Positions 1 to 8,008 of a DNA stretch of 64,000 nt are shown here, in pieces. The stretch spans positions 1-64,000 of the forward strand of contig JBBKVO010000017.1 in assembly GCA_037968475.1 (NCBI GenBank), given 5' to 3'. Each line of letters starts with the position of its first letter. Position 1 is the stretch's first letter. The stretch is from SB11 sp037968475 (lineage in GTDB: Bacteria; Bacteroidota; Bacteroidia; UBA8524). The translations under genes were made by a program, and so were the position numbers. The notes beneath the pieces are model-generated. The model worked only from the letters and a program-made list of their open reading frames with translations. It was not told the DNA's origin and ran no database searches.

Positions 1-165
1 AAAACTTTCAGAATACTTTAGTTCCCAATCATTAGCTTTTGAAGTAAAAGTTGAGATGCCAGCATTGTGTTCAGCAAGTCGTTTGTCTATATCGGAGGTA
101 TATCCGATATAGTATTTGCCAAGTTTTGGACTGTATGTGATATAAACAGAAAATATAGGAAACAA
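1..165 (-). CDS. GIY-YIG nuclease domain protein (partial, runs off the window)
   Basis: The minus strand from 165 to 1 is open for 55 codons and reads as the N-terminal part of a GIY-YIG endonuclease. The segment VYITYSPKLGKYYIGYTSD shows the paired VYI and YIG motifs, followed by a conserved Arg (DIDKRLAEHN) and a KANDWELKYSE stretch typical of the short, single-domain Bacteroidota members of this family (usually about 80 to 100 residues). The C-terminus lies outside the window. No ATG is present; a TTG at 165-163 is the likeliest start, but it abuts the tRNA-Ala terminator, so the start is uncertain. The domain is that of UvrC/SLX1-like nucleases; the role of these stand-alone proteins is not known. 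Confidence 0.7.
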   Translation of the reverse strand, partial: MFPIFSVYITYSPKLGKYYIGYTSDIDKRLAEHNAGISTFTSKANDWELKYSESF

Positions 166-167
166 AA

Positions 168-190
168 AATCCCACTTTTTGGGTGGGATT
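168..190 (-). terminator. Terminator downstream of tRNA-Ala
   Basis: AATCCCAC at 168-175 pairs with GTGGGATT at 183-190 around a 7-nt loop. On the minus strand the stem is followed by a run of T. It lies 8 nt beyond the tRNA-Ala 3' end, as expected for an intrinsic terminator. Confidence 0.75.
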
Positions 191-197
191 AAAATTT

Positions 198-273
<76 letters not shown>

Positions 274-292
274 TTGTTTTTTTAGAGGGCAG

Positions 293-324
293 CAAAGATA
301 AAATTTAAAATTAGTTTACAGCAA
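293..324 (-). promoter_or_regulatory. Bacteroidota-type promoter for tRNA-Ala
   Basis: Read on the minus strand there is a -7 box TATCTTTG (300 to 293) preceded by TTG (324 to 322) with a 21-nt spacer. This matches the Bacteroidota sigma consensus TTG-N(17-23)-TAnnTTTG and sits directly upstream of tRNA-Ala. Confidence 0.7.
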
Positions 325-476
325 TAAAAAATTTTAGAACTATAAAATTTAGAATACTGACACCAAAAAGTTGGTGTGATGTAACATACCCTTAACGTTT
401 TAGTTAAAGTGTTACCGCTTATTTGCAGGTGTTGCCAGTACCCATATTAGCAATAGCAATTCATAGCTCTTTGGTG

Positions 477-512
477 GCCTTTGTGGTTGGGAAACCGCAA
501 AGGCATTTTTTT
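477..512 (+). terminator. Strong intrinsic terminator of an unseen upstream transcript
   Basis: GCCTTTGTGGTT (477-488) pairs with AACCGCAAAGGC (493-504) with one G-U pair and a GGGA loop, then ATTTTTTTAT follows. There is no protein gene on the plus strand upstream, so it may end a small RNA that begins somewhere in 325-470. The rest of this spacer holds a small hairpin at 360-377 (ACACCAA/TTGGTGT). Confidence 0.65.
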
Positions 513-536
513 ATACTAAACAATATGATAATGCCG

Positions 537-568
537 TTGGTAATTCACAATACAAAATAATACCTTTG
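537..568 (+). promoter_or_regulatory. Promoter of the bamD-rpoZ-coaBC operon
   Basis: TTGG (537-540), a 20-nt spacer and TACCTTTG (561-568) match the Bacteroidota -33/-7 consensus. The predicted transcription start is only a few nt before the ATG at 576, so the mRNA is nearly leaderless. Confidence 0.7.
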
Positions 569-575
569 CAGGTCA

Positions 576-1442
576 ATGCCTTTGAGCAAAAATATAACCA
601 AACCCCTAATAATATTGCTACTTGCGCTATTTGTAGCCTCGTGCAGTAAATTTAATAAAGTACTCAAATCAAGCGATACCGAGGTAAAGTATGAGGCGGC
701 TATGAAGTATTACAAGAAAAAGGACTACTTCAAAGCAGGACAATTGTTTGATGATTTGTTGCAAATGTACCGCGGTACATTGCGTGCCGAAGAGGTATAC
801 TACTACTATACATATTGTAAATACTATATGTTAGAGTTACCTGTGGCAGCGTTCCATTTTAAAAATTTTTATGAAACCTACCCCAATAGCCAGTATGCTG
901 AGGAGTGTTTTTTTATGTATGCCTATTGTAACTTTGTTGAGGCATACCCTTACAATTTAGACCCAACGTATACCTATAAGGCTATTGATGAGTTTCAGTT
1001 GTTTGTAAACGTATACCCTAACAGCAAATATGTAGCACGTTGTAACGATTTGATTGATGAGTGCCGTGCGCGTTTGCAAAAGAAAGCCTACGAGGGGGCA
1101 AAACTGTATTATAAAATTGAGGATTATAAGGCTGCTTACGTAGCGTTTAAAAACTTAATAGCCGACTATCCTGATTTGGAGGAAAAGAGAAGGGAAGAAT
1201 CTACCTTTGTAATTATAAAAGCGGCGTATAAGTACGCTGAGCAAAGTATAGATACTAAGAAAGAAGAGCGGTTTGGGTTAGTTGTAAAAGCGTATACAGT
1301 ATATGCTGAAGAATACCCCGCTGGTGCAGATATGGGTGAAGCAACACGCATAGTTGAGAAAGCGAAAGAGCAGGTAAATATATTCAAAACAAAAAGAGAA
1401 GCAGCAGAAGCTGCTCCAAAAGAAAAACAGGCCAATAAATAA
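576..1442 (+). CDS. bamD: Outer membrane protein assembly factor BamD-like lipoprotein
   Basis: A 288-residue lipoprotein with a hydrophobic signal peptide ending in a lipobox (FVASC, Cys23) followed by TPR-like helices. The segment VKYEAAMKYYKKKDYFKA and the repeated YP(N/D)S turns are characteristic of Bacteroidota BamD (YfiO) proteins. BamD is the periplasmic TPR scaffold that works with BamA to insert beta-barrel proteins into the outer membrane. Residues from about 30 to 250 form the tandem repeats, and the C-terminus is a charged Lys/Glu/Ala tail. It is the first gene of a tight operon with rpoZ and coaBC, an arrangement conserved in the phylum. The start is placed by the promoter box ending at 568. 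Confidence 0.88.
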   Translation: MPLSKNITKPLIILLLALFVASCSKFNKVLKSSDTEVKYEAAMKYYKKKDYFKAGQLFDDLLQMYRGTLRAEEVYYYYTYCKYYMLELPVAAFHFKNFYETYPNSQYAEECFFMYAYCNFVEAYPYNLDPTYTYKAIDEFQLFVNVYPNSKYVARCNDLIDECRARLQKKAYEGAKLYYKIEDYKAAYVAFKNLIADYPDLEEKRREESTFVIIKAAYKYAEQSIDTKKEERFGLVVKAYTVYAEEYPAGADMGEATRIVEKAKEQVNIFKTKREAAEAAPKEKQANK

Positions 1443-1456
1443 GCAACTTATATCAT

Positions 1457-1777
1457 ATGATAGTAAAATCAAATGTCCCCGATTCAACTATTCCTCGCGA
1501 TGTGAGGGATATTGAAGACAAAACTGGTAACATATACGAAAGTCTTGTTATCATTGCCAAAAGGGCAAACCAAATATCAACGCAATTGAAAGATGAGTTG
1601 CATAACAAACTTTCAGAATTTGCTACTGATAATGATACATTGGAAGAAGTGTTTGAAAACCGTGAGCAGATAGAAATTTCAACTCACTACGAAAAACTAC
1701 CTAAACCAACTGTAATAGCTACCGAAGAGTTTCTTATCGATAAAGTATATCACAGAAACCCTTCTAAAGAGCAATAA
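1457..1777 (+). CDS. rpoZ: RNA polymerase omega subunit (Rpb6/RpoZ family)
   Basis: A 106-residue protein whose N-terminal half (TGNIYESLVIIAKRANQIS) carries the conserved omega/Rpb6 motif with the ARANQI-type helix that contacts RpoC. The Bacteroidota form is longer than E. coli omega and has a C-terminal IATEEFLIDKVYHRNP tail, as seen here. Omega helps fold and assemble the beta-prime subunit. It lies 14 nt after bamD, and its TAA stop overlaps the coaBC ATG (TAATG), indicating translational coupling in one operon. Confidence 0.9.
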   Translation: MIVKSNVPDSTIPRDVRDIEDKTGNIYESLVIIAKRANQISTQLKDELHNKLSEFATDNDTLEEVFENREQIEISTHYEKLPKPTVIATEEFLIDKVYHRNPSKEQ

Positions 1778-2973
1778 TGCTTACGGGCAAAAAAATTATT
1801 TTAGGTGTAACGGGTAGTATAGCAGCATATAAAGCGGCTATATTAACCCGTTTACTTGTTAAAAACGGGGCAGAGGTAAAAGTAATACTTACCCCTGACG
1901 CTAAAGAATTTATTACCCCGCTAACGCTTGCAACACTTTCTAAAAACCCTGTATACAGTGAGTTTAAAGTAGATGAAACAGGCGAGTGGAACAACCATGT
2001 AGAAATGGGTTTGTGGGCTGATGCTATGGTAATAGCCCCCACAACAGCCAATACAACGGCAAAAATGGCTAATGGACTGTGTGATAATTTGTTATTAGCC
2101 ACATACCTATCAGCACGTTGCCCTGTGTTTTTTGCCCCCGCGATGGATTTGGATATGTACCAACACCGTAGCACACAAGCAAATATTGCCACACTTGCCA
2201 GTTATGGCAATCATATCATCAATCCTAATGATGGTGAATTGGCTAGTGGTCTTAGTGGCGTTGGTCGTTTGGCAGAACCCGAAGAAATAGTAGAAGTACT
2301 TAATAATTACTTCTCAAATAACTTACCCCTTAAAGGTAAAAAAGCCCTTGTTAGTGCAGGCCCTACGTATGAAAATATAGACCCTGTGCGGTTTATAGGC
2401 AACTACTCAAGCGGTAAAATGGGCTATGCCATAGCCCATCGTTTAGCTGCACTAGGTGCTGAGGTTACTTTGGTTTCAGGCCCCTCACACCAAACGGTAA
2501 ACACCACTTCCATAAAAAAGGTAGCAGTAACATCGGCACAGCAAATGTTTGATGCCTGCACAAATGAAGCGCCTAAACAAGATATTATCGTAATGGCTGC
2601 TGCCGTTGCCGATTATACGCCTAAAGCGGTAGCTTCTGAAAAAATTAAAAAGGCAGATGGTGAGATGAATATTGCCTTTACCAAAACGGCCGATATATTA
2701 AAAGAACTGGGCAAAAACAAACCAACCAGCCAAGTGTTAGTTGGCTTTGCACTTGAAACTAATAACGAATTGGAGCACGCCCGCCAGAAACTGGAAAATA
2801 AGAACCTTGATTTTATCGTTCTAAACTCGATGAACGATAAAGGAGCAGGTTTTGGTGTAGATACTAACAAAATTACCTTGCTGGATAGAACAGGCAAACA
2901 AGAAGAGTTTAGCCTGAAAGCCAAGCAAGAAGTAGCTATTGATATTGTAAACAAGATAATCTCATTACTGTGA
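1777..2973 (+). CDS. coaBC: Bifunctional phosphopantothenoylcysteine decarboxylase / phosphopantothenate-cysteine ligase
   Basis: A 398-residue two-domain enzyme of coenzyme A synthesis. The N-terminal CoaC flavoprotein domain begins GKKIILGVTGSIAAYKAA; its NHVE segment supplies the active-site His, and the PAMDLDMY region is the substrate clamp. The C-terminal CoaB domain starts near residue 188 (GKKALVSAGPTYENIDPVR) and has the FIGNYSSGKMG nucleotide-binding motif and AAAVADY. It joins 4'-phosphopantothenate to cysteine and then decarboxylates the product to 4'-phosphopantetheine. Length is normal for the family. The gene overlaps rpoZ by 1 nt and the next gene by 1 nt. Confidence 0.96.
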   Translation: MLTGKKIILGVTGSIAAYKAAILTRLLVKNGAEVKVILTPDAKEFITPLTLATLSKNPVYSEFKVDETGEWNNHVEMGLWADAMVIAPTTANTTAKMANGLCDNLLLATYLSARCPVFFAPAMDLDMYQHRSTQANIATLASYGNHIINPNDGELASGLSGVGRLAEPEEIVEVLNNYFSNNLPLKGKKALVSAGPTYENIDPVRFIGNYSSGKMGYAIAHRLAALGAEVTLVSGPSHQTVNTTSIKKVAVTSAQQMFDACTNEAPKQDIIVMAAAVADYTPKAVASEKIKKADGEMNIAFTKTADILKELGKNKPTSQVLVGFALETNNELEHARQKLENKNLDFIVLNSMNDKGAGFGVDTNKITLLDRTGKQEEFSLKAKQEVAIDIVNKIISLL

Positions 2974-3875
2974 TGAAAAAACTGTTGTGGTGTATAGTAC
3001 TATTTTTACCTTTTGTGGCTATTGCGCAAGATTTTAATTGCCGTGTACAGGTAATATACCCTCAAATACAAGTTGCCAATACTCAACGGTTTAAAAACCT
3101 TGAAAACTCTATACGCGAGTTTATTAACAACCGTAAATGGAGCACAGATAAGGTACAACCCAATGAGCGTATCGAATGGAGCTTGATAATAAATGTTACC
3201 GAGTTTGATAATGCTTCAAGCAGTTTTAAAGCCAATGCACAGATACAATCAAGCCGCCCCGTATTCAACACGGGTTATAATTCAGTATTACTGAATCAAG
3301 AAGATAATAGCTGGCAGTTTGAGTATATCGATTTTCAGGCAATGAATTTTGTAGAAGGTACGTATACCGATAACCTTACATCGTTGGTGGCCTATTATAT
3401 TTTCATGGTGATGGGTATGGATGCCGATTCGTTTAAAAAAGAAGGCGGCACAGAATATTACAACCGTGCCTACAATGTAATGCTGGCTGCACAGCAACGC
3501 GGTATGCCGGGTTGGCAAGTCTCTGATGCAGGGAATAAAAACCGCTATTGGCTGATAGAAAACCTACTTAACGATAGGTTTAAACCCGTACGCGAAGCCT
3601 ACTACCGCTACCATATAAAAGGTATGGATGTGATGAATAAAGATATTGAAGAAGCCCGTTTAGAAATTACAGCATCATTACAACTGCTACAAAAAGTTTG
3701 GAAAATAATGCCCAACTCAATGTTGTTAAAAGTGTGGTTTAATGCTAAAGTAAACGAGATTGTAAATATTTATTGCAAAGCCCTTACTACCGATAAAAAT
3801 AAAATAATAGATATACTAAAAGAAGCCGACCCCGCAAATGCCAACAAGTACGATGGCATACGAACGTGCAATTAG
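2973..3875 (+). CDS. DUF4835 family secreted protein
   Basis: A roughly 300-residue protein with a signal peptide (MKKLLWCIVLFLPFVAIAQ) and the sequence DFNCRVQVIYPQIQ that opens Bacteroidota DUF4835 proteins. The function is unknown. Members are almost always encoded directly after coaBC and near recN, as here. The body contains a conserved YTDNLTSLVAYYIFMVMGMDADSF-like region, cited here in part, and no recognisable enzyme motif. The start chosen is the ATG at 2973, which overlaps the coaBC TGA (TGATG); a GTG one codon upstream is possible. It is probably the last gene of the bamD operon. Confidence 0.85.
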   Translation: MKKLLWCIVLFLPFVAIAQDFNCRVQVIYPQIQVANTQRFKNLENSIREFINNRKWSTDKVQPNERIEWSLIINVTEFDNASSSFKANAQIQSSRPVFNTGYNSVLLNQEDNSWQFEYIDFQAMNFVEGTYTDNLTSLVAYYIFMVMGMDADSFKKEGGTEYYNRAYNVMLAAQQRGMPGWQVSDAGNKNRYWLIENLLNDRFKPVREAYYRYHIKGMDVMNKDIEEARLEITASLQLLQKVWKIMPNSMLLKVWFNAKVNEIVNIYCKALTTDKNKIIDILKEADPANANKYDGIRTCN

Positions 3876-3877
3876 GC

Positions 3878-4177
3878 TTACAGGTAAAAAAACTTAAAGT
3901 ATACTATCACCAAACCCCAAAAAAATGTGGCCATTATCACGCCGCGGGGAGCCATTTCTAGTTTAAATAGGTATAGCAAAAAGAAAACCGCAAGGTTTAG
4001 CGTAAGGCAAAAGCTAAGTAGTGGAGCCAAAAAAGCTACATTGGCAGCATATACCAAAAAATCAAACAAAGGTTTATCAGCATAATTACTGGTGTGTAAG
4101 CCCACCAGCATTATTGGCGGAAGAACCAAACCTATAATAGAACCTAATAAAATTGTATCCCAGCGTTTTTGAGGCAT
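3878..4177 (-). CDS. Small integral membrane protein
   Basis: A 99-residue hydrophobic protein with three predicted membrane helices (about residues 8-26, 40-70 and 78-97). I do not recognise a named family with confidence, although similar short membrane proteins occur near recN in Bacteroidota. It converges on the DUF4835 gene with only 2 nt between stop codons. A TATATTTG promoter box ends 4 nt before its ATG on the minus strand, which supports it as an expressed gene with almost no 5' leader. Confidence 0.6.
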   Translation of the reverse strand: MPQKRWDTILLGSIIGLVLPPIMLVGLHTSNYADKPLFDFLVYAANVAFLAPLLSFCLTLNLAVFFLLYLFKLEMAPRGVIMATFFWGLVIVYFKFFYL

Positions 4178-4181
4178 AGCG

Positions 4182-4189
4182 CAAATATA
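4182..4189 (-). promoter_or_regulatory. -7 promoter box for the small membrane protein gene
   Basis: TATATTTG read on the minus strand fits TAnnTTTG and lies immediately before the ATG at 4177, implying a leaderless or nearly leaderless transcript. No clear TTG -33 element was found. Confidence 0.5.
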
Positions 4190-4235
4190 TTAAATATGCG
4201 TTTGGGTAGGTTATATAATTAAGCCTCCCCTTGCT

Positions 4236-4283
4236 GGTGCGAGCGTCTCGCTCGTACCCACAATTAGGTGAGCATCCGCTCAC
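4236..4283. repeat. Double-hairpin palindromic repeat, family A, copy 1
   Basis: GGTGCGAGCG/CGCTCGTACC (4236-4258, TCT loop) and GTGAGC/GCTCAC (4268-4283, ATCC loop) are two adjacent hairpins 9 nt apart. The same two-hairpin unit, with a matching ACAAT-containing spacer, recurs in reverse orientation at 7865-7905. This looks like a REP-type mobile palindromic element. Confidence 0.75.
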
Positions 4284-4356
4284 TTAAATAGTTTAACGTG
4301 AGTTCGGGATAATAGATTATATACTGCGTTGTTTATAAGAATATTAATATTTTTAA

Positions 4357-4457
4357 AATAGGGTTAAAAACCTATTCTATCGAAAATTACAGTCTGCAGG
4401 ACGACTTAAGTCGTCCTGCAGACTGTAATAGGAACAGCAGTGGGTTTTAACCCACTG
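4357..4457. repeat. Palindromic repeat, family B, copy 1 (three hairpins)
   Basis: The centre is a perfect 44-nt palindrome (4386-4429) built on GGACGACTT/AAGTCGTCC. It is flanked by CAGTGGGTT/AACCCACTG (4438-4457) on the right and a weaker AATAGG/CCTATT hairpin (4357-4376) on the left. A GACT/AGTC hairpin followed by a GGGTT/AACCC hairpin is found again at 61286-61351. The rest of the 330-nt spacer 4178-4507 shows no gene. Confidence 0.8.
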
Positions 4458-4507
4458 TAAATGGAGGTTCTTATCTTCCGAACTCAAGTTAGTTTAGGAA
4501 TGTTAAA

Positions 4508-6169
4508 TTAAGCCGTTAAAAGTTCGCGAGCATTTGCCAAAGCCGATTCAGTAGGGCTATCGCCACTAAGCATTTTAGCAATTTCTTGCACACGTTCTTG
4601 CTCGCTAAGCGTACGCATATTGGTTTCTGTAGTATTGTTTTTCACCTCTTTGTATACAAAAAAGTGTCTGTGCCCTGCACCTGCTATTTGGGGCAGGTGA
4701 GTAACACTAATTACTTGGTGGTTGCCCGCCAATTGTTTCATCAATCGGCCTGTTTTTGCAGCTACCTCGCCCGATATACCCGTGTCTATCTCATCAAAAA
4801 TAAGCGTAGGTAGTTTTATATTATCCGCCACTAGCGATTTTATAGCTAGCATCAAGCGCGAAAGCTCACCGCCCGAAGCTACTTTGTTCAGTGGTTGCAA
4901 GGCACTACCAAGGTTGCTGCTAAACAAAAAGCTAACAATATCGCTGCCCGTTTCATTCAATTCATCATTAGGCAAAGGCGAAATATTCACCTCAATAATA
5001 GCATTAGGCATACCTACTTGTGCTAATAATTGGGCTATATTTTGTTGTATAGGTTGTTGCTGTTGGCGGCGGTTTTGGCTAAGTGTTTCAGCCATTACAG
5101 CCAATTGGCCTCGCATTTCAGCACATTGTTGTTCCAGTTTTTGGGTTTCCTCACTCAGTCCAGCCGTAGTATCAAGTTTATCGGCCAGCTCACCTTTTAT
5201 GCGCAGCAAATCATCCGTTGTATGTGCCTGATGTTTCTTTAACAAGTTATACAGCAGTTGCAGGCGTTGGTCAATATTATGCAGTCGTTCTTCGTCCGCT
5301 TGTACCGTATCGCTAATATTTTGCAACTCGGCACTCACATCCTTCATGTCAATTAGGGCACTATCAATACGCTTTGCCAGTTCTTGCAGTCGTTCGTCGT
5401 TTTTTCCTGCCGCTTGCAGCAATGTTTTAGCTTGGTTTAGTAAATCAATAGCAGGCAATTCGCTTTCACTTAAAATATGGTAAGCGTTTACAGCACTCTG
5501 TTGTATTTCTTCGGCGTGGCTTAGTACTTCTTGCTCTTTTTCAAGCAATTCAAGTTCATTTTCTTGCAGTTGAGCCTCTTCCAACTCGTTATACAAAAAC
5601 GTAGCGTAATCAATATCTTTTTTCGCAGCTTCCTCTTCGGCTTGCAGCGTTTTTAATCGTGTTTCGGCGTGTTTATATTTACGGAAAAGGCTTTTGTATT
5701 CTTTTAACAAAGAAAAATGCCCTGCAAACGAATCAACCACCGATAGCTGAAAACTACGGTCGTTTAGTCCCAATGTTTCGTGTTGACTATGCAGCGATAC
5801 CAGTTGGTTGCCCAACTCTTTCAATACTGTTAGTTGCGTAGGGGTATCGTTGATAAAAGCTCGCGATTTTCCTGCGGGAGTAATCTCGCGGCGAACTAAG
5901 GTAGTATCGTCATAATCCAGTTCGTTCTCCTCAAAGAACTCCTCCAGTCCGTAGCCCTTTATATCAAAAGTACCCTCAACCACACATTTTTCGTCCAAAT
6001 CACCAAGTGATTTTACGTCGGCACGTTCCCCTAAAATTAGGCCTAATGCCCCTAATAGAATAGATTTTCCTGCACCTGTTTCGCCCGTAATGATATTCAT
6101 TTGCGGGTGAAAGGAGATGTTAAGGTCTTTTATAAGGGCGAAATTTTGAACTTTTAGCTGTGAAAGCAT
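4508..6169 (-). CDS. recN: DNA repair protein RecN
   Basis: A 553-residue SMC-like ATPase. Walker A is GETGAGKS at residues 29-36; a long coiled coil spans about 150-370; the ABC signature is ASGGELSRLMLAIKS and Walker B is LIFDEIDTGISGEVA; the C-terminal VISVTHLPQIAG H-loop is present. RecN acts early in double-strand-break repair, bringing DNA ends together on the chromosome. The family is normally about 550 residues, so it is full length. It is divergent from lpxB, with a minus-strand TACCTTTG box 7 nt before its ATG, and is probably monocistronic or cotranscribed toward the short membrane gene. Confidence 0.96.
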   Translation of the reverse strand: MLSQLKVQNFALIKDLNISFHPQMNIITGETGAGKSILLGALGLILGERADVKSLGDLDEKCVVEGTFDIKGYGLEEFFEENELDYDDTTLVRREITPAGKSRAFINDTPTQLTVLKELGNQLVSLHSQHETLGLNDRSFQLSVVDSFAGHFSLLKEYKSLFRKYKHAETRLKTLQAEEEAAKKDIDYATFLYNELEEAQLQENELELLEKEQEVLSHAEEIQQSAVNAYHILSESELPAIDLLNQAKTLLQAAGKNDERLQELAKRIDSALIDMKDVSAELQNISDTVQADEERLHNIDQRLQLLYNLLKKHQAHTTDDLLRIKGELADKLDTTAGLSEETQKLEQQCAEMRGQLAVMAETLSQNRRQQQQPIQQNIAQLLAQVGMPNAIIEVNISPLPNDELNETGSDIVSFLFSSNLGSALQPLNKVASGGELSRLMLAIKSLVADNIKLPTLIFDEIDTGISGEVAAKTGRLMKQLAGNHQVISVTHLPQIAGAGHRHFFVYKEVKNNTTETNMRTLSEQERVQEIAKMLSGDSPTESALANARELLTA

Positions 6170-6176
6170 ATAGCCC

Positions 6177-6184
6177 CAAAGGTA
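6177..6184 (-). promoter_or_regulatory. -7 promoter box of recN
   Basis: TACCTTTG on the minus strand, ending 7 nt before the recN ATG (6169). The predicted start of transcription is at or next to the start codon, so recN mRNA is likely nearly leaderless. Confidence 0.6.
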
Positions 6185-6247
6185 ATGAATTGTTGATTTT
6201 TTGGTAGGATGATTTATTCAATACTGATACTTAAATATGCAATACCT

Positions 6248-6255
6248 TACTTTTG
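6248..6255 (+). promoter_or_regulatory. -7 promoter box of lpxB
   Basis: TACTTTTG matches TAnnTTTG and ends 6 nt before the lpxB ATG at 6262, again predicting a leaderless or nearly leaderless mRNA. Confidence 0.6.
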
Positions 6256-6261
6256 TAGTAG

Positions 6262-7386
6262 ATGAAATATTATTTGGTAGCAGGCGAAGCGTCGGGCGAT
6301 TTACACGGCAGCAATTTAATGAAGGAATTGAAGCATGTAGATGCTGATGCAGAGTTTAGGTATTGGGGCGGCGATTTGATGCAAGAACAAGGCGGCGAGT
6401 TGGTGAGCCACTATAAAGAGCGTGCCTATATGGGCTTTTTAGAAGTAGTGCTGCACCTACGCACCATATTAAGTTTTATGAAGCAGTGCAAGGTCGATAT
6501 TGCCCAATGGAAACCTGATGCGCTGATATTGATTGATTACCCTGGTTTTAATCTTCCTGTGGCCGAGTATGCACACCAATTGGGCATACCTGTGCACTAT
6601 TATATATCGCCGCAGGTGTGGGCGTGGAAAGAAAACAGGGTGAAGAAATTTAAGCAGTATGTGGATGAAATGTACGTGATACTGCCCTTTGAAAAAGACT
6701 TTTATAAAAACCGTTGGCAATACGATGTACATTTTGTAGGCCATCCTTTGTTGGATGCCTTAAAAGGATTTGCCACCGAAGATGGTTTTAGGCAGAAATA
6801 TAATTTAGACGAAAGACCCGTAATAGCTCTATTACCGGGAAGCCGCAAGCAAGAAATTACCAAAATGCTGGGCGAAATGCTAAAGGTGATAAAAGATTTT
6901 CCCCGCTATCAGTTTGTAATAGCAGGCGCACCCTCGCAAGAGGTAAGTTTTTATGAAAGTTTGATACCCGCCGATATAAAATCATCAGTAAAAGTAATAT
7001 CAAACAAAACCTACGATGTATTGGGAATTGCCGAGGCTGCTTTGGTAACATCGGGTACTGCAACGCTTGAAACTGCACTGTTTGAAGTTCCCGAAGTGGT
7101 GTGCTACAAAGGCAGTAATGTATCGTACCTAATAGCCAAGCAATTGGTAAAAAACATTAAGTATATATCATTGGTAAATTTGGTGATGGACAAAGAATTG
7201 GTGCGAGAGCTGATACAAGCCGACATGGACGCCAAAACCATTAAAACCGAATTGGCATTAATAGTTGAGGGTGGAGCTAACCGCGCAACCATGCTGCAAG
7301 GCTACAAAGAGCTGAAAGACAAACTGGGCAACGAAGGTGCATCGGCCAATACAGCGCAATTGATTTATCAATCATTAAAAAAATAA
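6262..7386 (+). CDS. lpxB: Lipid-A-disaccharide synthase
   Basis: A 374-residue family GT19 glycosyltransferase. The N-terminus YYLVAGEASGDLHG is the conserved LpxB motif, ISPQVWAWKENR and LPFEKDFY are diagnostic internal motifs, and LLPGSRKQEI is the UDP-binding GSR segment. SGTATLETALFEVPEVVCYK is the C-terminal donor-binding region; it is quoted here at its 20-residue core. LpxB joins UDP-2,3-diacylglucosamine and lipid X to form the lipid A disaccharide at the inner face of the cytoplasmic membrane. Normal length. It shows the organism makes lipopolysaccharide. The following gene starts 4 nt downstream. Confidence 0.96.
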   Translation: MKYYLVAGEASGDLHGSNLMKELKHVDADAEFRYWGGDLMQEQGGELVSHYKERAYMGFLEVVLHLRTILSFMKQCKVDIAQWKPDALILIDYPGFNLPVAEYAHQLGIPVHYYISPQVWAWKENRVKKFKQYVDEMYVILPFEKDFYKNRWQYDVHFVGHPLLDALKGFATEDGFRQKYNLDERPVIALLPGSRKQEITKMLGEMLKVIKDFPRYQFVIAGAPSQEVSFYESLIPADIKSSVKVISNKTYDVLGIAEAALVTSGTATLETALFEVPEVVCYKGSNVSYLIAKQLVKNIKYISLVNLVMDKELVRELIQADMDAKTIKTELALIVEGGANRATMLQGYKELKDKLGNEGASANTAQLIYQSLKK

Positions 7387-7390
7387 ATAC

Positions 7391-7759
7391 ATGAAAAATT
7401 CTGTGAAATTCTTTTTAGGTGGTATAGTTGCAGCCACCTTAATTTTTGCTGCTTTTGCTTTTACCACTAAACAAACTGAAAACAAGGAGTATGTTATAGT
7501 GAGGATTATGGAGGTAGTAAAAGGACCAATACCTGGTAAGCCCACCATACAAATATGCGACGAAAAAGGAAATTATAGTGTATTAGATATTATTGAAGAA
7601 GGTAAGAAATATTGTATTGACAATGAAGGTAAGAATACTACTGCAATAGCTAAACTCATAAACGAATATGGTGCAAAGGGATATAGTATGAAGTCTTACA
7701 ACAATTCTTTGGGCGGTTCGGCTCTTTACTCGTTAACAACAATAATCTTTGAAAAATAA
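7391..7759 (+). CDS. Small secreted hypothetical protein
   Basis: A 122-residue protein with an N-terminal hydrophobic segment (FFLGGIVAATLIFAAFAF) that is a signal peptide or anchor. The mature part contains a strand-rich YVIVRIMEVVKG segment and a possible disulfide pair (ICDEKG and KYCIDN). I do not recognise the family. It follows lpxB by 4 nt and is probably cotranscribed with it, but nothing else links it to lipid A synthesis. The downstream spacer is full of inverted repeats. Confidence 0.65.
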   Translation: MKNSVKFFLGGIVAATLIFAAFAFTTKQTENKEYVIVRIMEVVKGPIPGKPTIQICDEKGNYSVLDIIEEGKKYCIDNEGKNTTAIAKLINEYGAKGYSMKSYNNSLGGSALYSLTTIIFEK

Positions 7760-7781
7760 TATCACCCGCCGATCTGTATTA

Positions 7782-7859
7782 CGAAAAACCGTCTTTGGGT
7801 TGGTTCACATATTTGACAAATTTTAAAAATTTGTCAAATATGTGAACTGTGGTTTTTCG
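7782..7859. repeat. Large nested inverted repeat
   Basis: An inner perfect inverted repeat has 22-bp arms (7803-7824 and 7826-7847) separated by one nucleotide, centred on ACAAATTTT/AAAATTTGT. Outside it, CGAAAAACC (7782-7790) pairs with GGTTTTTCG (7851-7859). It could act as a terminator for the lpxB unit, but the length and the outer arms look more like a small non-autonomous mobile palindrome. Confidence 0.7.
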
Positions 7860-7864
7860 ATTTA

Positions 7865-7905
7865 TGAGCGGACGCTCAATTATTGTCAGCACGAGCGGAC
7901 GCTCG
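7865..7905. repeat. Double-hairpin palindromic repeat, family A, copy 2 (inverted)
   Basis: TGAGCG/CGCTCA (7865-7878) and CGAGCG/CGCTCG (7892-7905) each enclose a GA loop. Its reverse complement aligns with the copy at 4236-4283 through both stems and the spacer, ending in TAAA in both. Confidence 0.75.
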
Positions 7906-8008
7906 AACTAGCATTTGCGAATAGATTAGGGAAATAACCATTTAGCAATACAACCCCTCTTTCAATTAAGCATTTTCTTATATATTCGCATATCAACTAT
8001 ACTATGGT

